Assembly: GCA_938036665.1 (NCBI GenBank)
Contig: CALHWR010000073.1
Coordinates: 1-9,405, forward strand
DNA from: an uncultured Collinsella sp.
GTDB taxonomy: Bacteria; Actinomycetota; Coriobacteriia; Coriobacteriales; Coriobacteriaceae
Direction of reading: 5' to 3'
Length of the DNA stretch: 9,405 nt
Under the pieces are notes generated by a model that saw only the letters and a program-made list of their open reading frames with translations, did not search any database and had not been told where the DNA came from. Each line of letters opens with the position of its first letter. Positions within the stretch are counted from its first letter, which is position 1. The position numbers and the translations under genes were made by a program. Of this stretch, positions 6,147 to 9,405 are shown piece by piece.

Positions 6147-6156
6147 TTGCCACGCG

Positions 6157-6681
6157 CTACTGCTGAGTCTGCCCCTCGGTGCCGATGTGAACATCGACGA
6201 TAACCTGACGGTAGCTGATGCCACAGGAGTCGAGGATGCGGCGGCTGATGCGCCCATCATCGGTGTCGGCGTACTTATTGTCCAGGTAGACAACCTCGCC
6301 CACGCCCACCTGCGCCAAAATCTTGGCGCAGTCGTGGCACGGGAACAGCGTGACGTAGACCGTGGAACCCTCAAGATCTTTGAGCGAGCCACGGTAGTTG
6401 AGCACGGCGTTTGCCTCGGCATGCACCACGTAGTTGTGCTTGTCCTGCAACGGGTCGTCGCTCGTGCCCCACGGGAAAAAGTCGTCGTTGAGCGCCGAGG
6501 GCGTACCGTTGTAGCCCACCGAAAGGATGCGGTGGTTGGTGCTGGCGATGCACGCGCCCACCTGCGTGTTGGGGTCCTTACTGCGGCGCTGCGCGGCGAT
6601 GGCCACGCTCATAAAGAACTCGTCCCAGCTAATGACGTCCAGGCGCTTGCCTGACGAAGTTTGATGAAGATCGTCCGACAT
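6157..6681 (-). CDS. dCMP deaminase family protein (ComEB-like)
   Basis: The 174-residue zinc deaminase of the cytidine/deoxycytidylate family has the zinc ligands His87-Ala-Glu89 (VVHAEANAVLNY) and Pro114-Cys115-x-x-Cys118 (FPCHDCAK). Further family marks are SWDEFFMSVAIAAQRRSKDP (18-37), TQVGACI (39-45), SVGYNGTP (54-61) and a divergence-prone substrate loop, FFPWGTSDD. Deoxycytidylate deaminase makes dUMP for thymidylate synthesis, and ComEB proteins of Gram-positive bacteria have the same architecture. I choose ATG 6679-6681, with GGAGG eight bases upstream. The longer frame to 6717 has no ribosome site and would place the -10 box inside the coding sequence. No DNA-uptake genes are adjacent, so a competence role is not suggested. 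Substrate specificity is inferred from family only; the SKDPNTQVGA and GYNGTP motifs favour dCMP. Confidence 0.92.
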   Translation of the reverse strand: MSDDLHQTSSGKRLDVISWDEFFMSVAIAAQRRSKDPNTQVGACIASTNHRILSVGYNGTPSALNDDFFPWGTSDDPLQDKHNYVVHAEANAVLNYRGSLKDLEGSTVYVTLFPCHDCAKILAQVGVGEVVYLDNKYADTDDGRISRRILDSCGISYRQVIVDVHIGTEGQTQQ

Positions 6682-6715
6682 GGCAGACACCTCCGTAATC
6701 GCAATAATTTGACCC

Positions 6716-6724
6716 ATTGTAGCA
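6716..6724 (-). promoter_or_regulatory. Extended -10 promoter candidate for the deaminase gene
   Basis: TGC-TACAAT reads on the minus strand, an extended -10 element with a 5/6 hexamer. Transcription would begin near 6709, giving a leader of about 28 bases to the ATG at 6681. The -35 region is poor (AAACAG), as is common with extended -10 promoters. Confidence 0.42.
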
Positions 6725-6731
6725 GGTGAAA

Positions 6732-6755
6732 GGTGGGGCTGTTTCCTCTCCCACC
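6732..6755 (-). terminator. Weak terminator-like hairpin after coaX
   Basis: On the minus strand GGTGGG and CCCACC (forward positions 6732-6737 and 6750-6755) enclose a 12-base loop and are followed by TTTCA, 14 bases beyond the coaX stop. The stem is short and the T-run poor, so it may only partly stop transcription before the deaminase gene. Confidence 0.35.
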
Positions 6756-6768
6756 GATGTCCTCGGCT

Positions 6769-7620
6769 TTATGCGCGACGAGGCTTTTGATTGATGCGGT
6801 AGAGCTCGGCGAGACCCCGCAGCGTCAGCGCGTCATCGACCGTCAGGCTATGGCCGACCAGCGCCGCAAGTGCCTCGGCATCGTCGCCGGTAATGACGAT
6901 GGGTACATTGCCCTCCCCCGCGGCCTTGGTCGCGCGCATCTCGGCAAGCACCATGTCGAGCATGCCGTCGATGCGTGCCACCTCGCCCAGAACCACGCCC
7001 GAACGCATGGCCTCGCGCGTGTTGCGGCCGATTACATGTGTGGGTGCCGAGGGCTCGACCTGCGGCAGGCGCGCCGCAGCAGCCGAAAGCGAGCGGGCGC
7101 CAAGCGCCAGACCCGGCGCGATGACGCCGCCGACAAAGGTGCCGCACGCGTCGATGACCTCGATATTAGTCGTCGTGCCCAGGTCAATCACGATGCACGG
7201 CGATCCGTAGACGGCGCGGGCAGCCACGGCGTCGGCGATGCGGTCGGGGCCGATCTCGGCCGGATCGTCGTAGTGCACGGGCATGCCGGTCTTGAGGCCC
7301 GGCCCCACCGTGAGCACACGCCCCGTGCATGTACGGGAAAGCGCCGCCTTCCACGGGCGCTCGAGCGCGGGGACCACACAGCTCAGTACAGCAGCCGCGG
7401 GCACAAGCGCACCCGGCATGCCCGCATCGGCCGCCAGCGCGCCCATGACCTGCGTGAGCCTCATGCGCGCCTCGTCGGCTGTGATGCTCGACGGCGTCGT
7501 GATCTCGCACGTCGCAAGCGGGCATTCCTGTGCCGCGGCCGAATCCTCGGCAAACAGGCCAAAGCGAATGAACGTGTTGCCCACGTCGACCGTCAATATA
7601 TATGCGCACCCATTAAGCAT
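6769..7620 (-). CDS. coaX: Type III pantothenate kinase
   Basis: The 283-residue ASKHA-fold kinase phosphorylates pantothenate, the first step of coenzyme A synthesis. Visible motifs are the phosphate-1 loop DVGNT (12-16) with IRFGLF, VGPGLKTGMPVHYDDP (105-120), the catalytic-region GPDRIAD (124-130), the second nucleotide motif DLGTTTNIEVID (146-157) and GGVIAPGLALGARSL (164-178). The canonical second motif is near DFGTATTFD; here Ala, Thr and Asp positions read Thr, Asn and Glu. The start is ATG 7618-7620, with AAAGGAG eight bases upstream. The longer frame to 7674 begins inside the intergenic palindrome and is rejected. The protein is slightly longer than the usual 255-265 residues, with a basic C-terminal tail (KPRRA). 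It is transcribed divergently from the OPT transporter. Confidence 0.95.
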   Translation of the reverse strand: MLNGCAYILTVDVGNTFIRFGLFAEDSAAAQECPLATCEITTPSSITADEARMRLTQVMGALAADAGMPGALVPAAAVLSCVVPALERPWKAALSRTCTGRVLTVGPGLKTGMPVHYDDPAEIGPDRIADAVAARAVYGSPCIVIDLGTTTNIEVIDACGTFVGGVIAPGLALGARSLSAAAARLPQVEPSAPTHVIGRNTREAMRSGVVLGEVARIDGMLDMVLAEMRATKAAGEGNVPIVITGDDAEALAALVGHSLTVDDALTLRGLAELYRINQKPRRA

Positions 7621-7647
7621 CGTCGGCGCTCCTTTCGTCTGTCCAGC

Positions 7648-7653
7648 AGTATA
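7648..7653 (-). promoter_or_regulatory. Candidate -10 box for coaX
   Basis: TATACT (5/6) reads on the minus strand 28 bases upstream of the coaX ATG, predicting a leader of only about 20 bases. The hexamer 15 bases upstream is ATGACT (4/6 to TTGACA), formed by one arm of the palindrome at 7667-7688. The spacer is shorter than the optimum. Confidence 0.4.
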
Positions 7654-7666
7654 TCGCCTACCTAAA

Positions 7667-7688
7667 CCAGTCATCCCAAAATGACTGG
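7667..7688. promoter_or_regulatory. Palindromic operator candidate between coaX and the OPT transporter
   Basis: CCAGTCAT (7667-7674) and ATGACTGG (7681-7688) are perfect inverted copies around CCCAAA. The site lies between two outward-facing TATACT boxes (7648-7653 minus, 7697-7702 plus) and covers the -35 position of both. This is the layout of a shared operator for divergent promoters. A hairpin role in RNA is less likely, as the palindrome lies upstream of both predicted start points. Confidence 0.5.
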
Positions 7689-7696
7689 CTTGCGGT

Positions 7697-7702
7697 TATA
7701 CT
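7697..7702 (+). promoter_or_regulatory. Candidate -10 box for the OPT transporter
   Basis: TATACT (5/6) on the plus strand would start transcription near 7709, giving a leader of about 104 bases. There is no recognisable -35; the expected position is in the loop of the palindrome, suggesting activation or an unusual promoter. Confidence 0.35.
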
Positions 7703-7759
7703 GATGCGCGGTCGTTTGCGAGCTCATGCGGCGGCCCTTGGTAACCCGACTTCCCGCGC

Positions 7760-7798
7760 CGTATCCGTAGCGGCGCTCCCGGGGGAAGCGGATATACG
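7760..7798 (+). other. Stem-loop in the leader of the OPT transporter gene
   Basis: CGTATCCG (7760-7767) can pair with CGGATATACG (7789-7798), leaving a two-base bulge, around a GC-rich centre that can fold further (GCTCCC with GGGGAAGC). It ends two bases before the AAGGAG ribosome site at 7801-7806, so it could influence translation. It matches no riboswitch class I recognise. Confidence 0.3.
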
Positions 7799-7812
7799 CA
7801 AAGGAGTTTTAT

Positions 7813-9405
7813 ATGAGCAATCCCTCGAGCCGCGCTTCGATGCGCGGGCAACTCACGCTGCGCGGCGTCGTCATCGGCGTCCTTGGCTGCGTGATCATCA
7901 CGGCAAGCTCGGCCTACACCGCCCTCAAGATGGGCGCACTCCCCTGGCCGATCGTCTTTGCTGCCGTCATCTCGCTGTTCTTCCTCAAACTCATGGGCAA
8001 CGCCAACCTCAACGAGGCAAACGTCACCCACACCATCATGTCCGCAGGCGCCATGGTCGCCGGCGGTCTGGCGTTTACCATCCCGGGCGCCTGGATGCTG
8101 GGCTATGCCGACCAGATTAGCTGGCTCGACATGTTTATCGTGGCACTCGCCGGCACTATCCTGGGTCTGCTGGCCACCGCGCTCATCCACCGTCACTTTA
8201 TCGTGGACGCCGCGCTTGAGTTCCCCACCGGCAACGCCGCAGCTCAGACCTTGCGCGCGACCGAGGCTGGCGGCAAGACCGGCAAGCAGCTCTTTGGTTC
8301 CATGGCCATCGCCGGCATCTATAGCGTGCTGCGCGACGCTCTGGGCATTGTGCCCAGCATGCTGTGCACGCTCAACATCCCCGGCGTGACCTTTGGCATC
8401 TACAACTCGCCCATGCTGCTCTCCATCGGCTTTTTGGTGGGCTTTGCCCCGGTCGCCTTCTGGTTTGCCGGCGCCCTGCTGGGCAACTTTGGCATCATTG
8501 TGGGCGGCACCGCTGCCGGTCTGTTCGACGTTGTGACTGCGCAGGGCATCGTCAAGTCCCTGGGTATGGGCCTCATGATGGGCTTTGGTGTCGCCGTCGT
8601 CCTCAAGGACATCCTGCCGCAGGTCGCCGGTATCGTCCGCGGCCTCGCCGCCGACAGCTCCACCGACACCGACGAGCAGTCGCTCATCTCGGGTTCCCTT
8701 AAGCTCGACGCCGGTATCATCGGCCTGGGCGCTGCCGCCATCGCCGTGATCATCGCCATCGTGCTCGACCTTGGCCCCGTTCCGGCCGTCATCGTCACGC
8801 TGTTCACCTTTGTCACCACCATCATGAGCGCGCAGAGCTGCGGCCAGACGGGCATCGACCCCATGGAGATCTTTGGCCTCATCGTCATGCTCATCGTTGC
8901 CGCCTTCGCGCAGCTCGCTCAGGTCAAGCTGTTCTTTATCGCCGGCATCGTAGCCGTGGCGTGCGGCCTTGCGGGCGACGTCATGAACGACTTTAAAGCC
9001 GGCGCCGTGCTGGGCACCAACCCGCGTGCGCAGTGGATCGGCCAAGCCATCGGCGGCATCGTGGGCGCCCTGGTCGCCGCAGCCGTCATGGTCGCGCTCG
9101 TCACCGCCTATGGTCCGGACGCCTTTGGCCCCGACAAAAGCTTTGTTGCCGCGCAGGCAAGCGTCGTCGCCACCATGGTCTCGGGCATCCCGAGCGTGCC
9201 GTGGTTCGCAGGTGGCTTTATCGCCGGCATCGTCATGTACTGGCTCGGCATTCCGGCCATGATGATCGGCCTGGGCGTGTACCTGCCGTTCTACATGTCA
9301 CTCACGGCATTCCTGGGCTCCTGCGTCAAGCTCGCCTACGACAAGTGGTCCGCCCACCGCGACGCCACCGCTGGTCTTTCTGACGAGGAGAGGGCTGCCA
9401 AGGAC
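7813..9405 (+). CDS. OPT/YSL family oligopeptide or metal-chelate transporter, 3' end not in window
   Basis: The frame runs open for 531 codons from ATG 7813-7815 to the last base, with no stop. AAGGAG lies six bases before the start. Family features are QLTLRGVVIGVLG and SSAYTALKMG (13-41), NEANVTHTIMSAGAMVAGG (67-85), the charged EFPTGNAAAQTLRA (136-149), AQSCGQTGIDPMEIFG (340-355), NDFKAGAVLGTNPRAQ (392-407) and GVYLPFYMSLTAFLG (488-502). About 13-15 hydrophobic helices are visible, with a hydrophilic loop at 281-297 (DSSTDTDEQS). OPT proteins are secondary transporters importing small peptides or metal-chelate compounds; the substrate cannot be told from sequence. The charged tail from about 506 suggests only a few residues are missing. 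It is the only plus-strand gene here and faces coaX across a palindrome. Confidence 0.93.
   Translation, partial: MSNPSSRASMRGQLTLRGVVIGVLGCVIITASSAYTALKMGALPWPIVFAAVISLFFLKLMGNANLNEANVTHTIMSAGAMVAGGLAFTIPGAWMLGYADQISWLDMFIVALAGTILGLLATALIHRHFIVDAALEFPTGNAAAQTLRATEAGGKTGKQLFGSMAIAGIYSVLRDALGIVPSMLCTLNIPGVTFGIYNSPMLLSIGFLVGFAPVAFWFAGALLGNFGIIVGGTAAGLFDVVTAQGIVKSLGMGLMMGFGVAVVLKDILPQVAGIVRGLAADSSTDTDEQSLISGSLKLDAGIIGLGAAAIAVIIAIVLDLGPVPAVIVTLFTFVTTIMSAQSCGQTGIDPMEIFGLIVMLIVAAFAQLAQVKLFFIAGIVAVACGLAGDVMNDFKAGAVLGTNPRAQWIGQAIGGIVGALVAAAVMVALVTAYGPDAFGPDKSFVAAQASVVATMVSGIPSVPWFAGGFIAGIVMYWLGIPAMMIGLGVYLPFYMSLTAFLGSCVKLAYDKWSAHRDATAGLSDEERAAKD

Noticed and set aside
6733..7665. A 310-codon plus-strand open frame opposite coaX.
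   Set aside because: It is an Arg/His-rich shadow of a gene with all the CoaX motifs.
7696..9045. A 449-codon open frame on the minus strand opposite the OPT transporter gene.
   Set aside because: Its product is low-complexity, rich in His, Asp and Gly, with no domain or membrane pattern. The opposite strand is an unmistakable OPT transporter with a ribosome site. It is a high-GC antisense shadow.
1..9405. Possibility of a defence system, prophage, integrative element, CRISPR array or biosynthetic cluster.
   Set aside because: No nuclease, integrase, transposase, toxin-antitoxin pair, spaced direct repeats or synthase genes were seen. All ten genes fit housekeeping, envelope or transport roles.

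Overview
The window looks like ordinary chromosome from a high-GC Coriobacteriia species, most likely Collinsella or a close relative. This is inferred from the strong G/C third-position bias, clear Shine-Dalgarno sites with frequent GTG starts, the amaP/DUF2273/Asp23 cluster, and a DUF6020-type membrane protein. No database search was possible. I see no rRNA, tRNA, CRISPR array, insertion sequence or phage gene.

Nine genes lie on the minus strand and one on the plus strand. Reading down the minus strand from the right: type III pantothenate kinase (coaX, 6769-7620), a dCMP deaminase-family zinc enzyme (6157-6681), a one-domain NifU Fe-S protein (5708-5986), prolipoprotein diacylglyceryl transferase (lgt, 4777-5598), a 727-residue polytopic DUF6020-like protein (2449-4632), the YebC/TACO1 protein (1478-2284), and then the envelope-stress cluster amaP (766-1311), DUF2273 (396-773) and Asp23/Gls24 (1-351). 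An OPT-family transporter (from 7813) is transcribed rightwards, divergently from coaX, and is still open at the last base.

amaP, DUF2273 and asp23 form a tight operon (8-bp overlap, then a 44-bp gap). By analogy with Staphylococcus, two small membrane proteins would anchor Asp23 to the membrane. Here the Asp23 frame stops part-way through its domain, while another frame stays open with a plausible continuation, so a frameshift is possible. The other minus-strand genes are unrelated housekeeping functions separated by 87-170 bp gaps.

No gene-free stretch exceeds 300 bp. The gaps are 1312-1477 (terminator plus promoter), 2285-2448 and 4633-4776 (REP-like inverted repeats placed next to stop codons), 5599-5707 (a hairpin), 5987-6156 (a compact GC hairpin, a palindrome and a sequence resembling one of the repeats), 6682-6768 (promoter and weak hairpin) and 7621-7812 (divergent promoters around a perfect palindrome, then a structured leader). 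The most interesting signals are the related repeats in three gaps, the palindrome between coaX and the transporter, and the truncated Asp23 frame. I found no convincing new multi-gene system.
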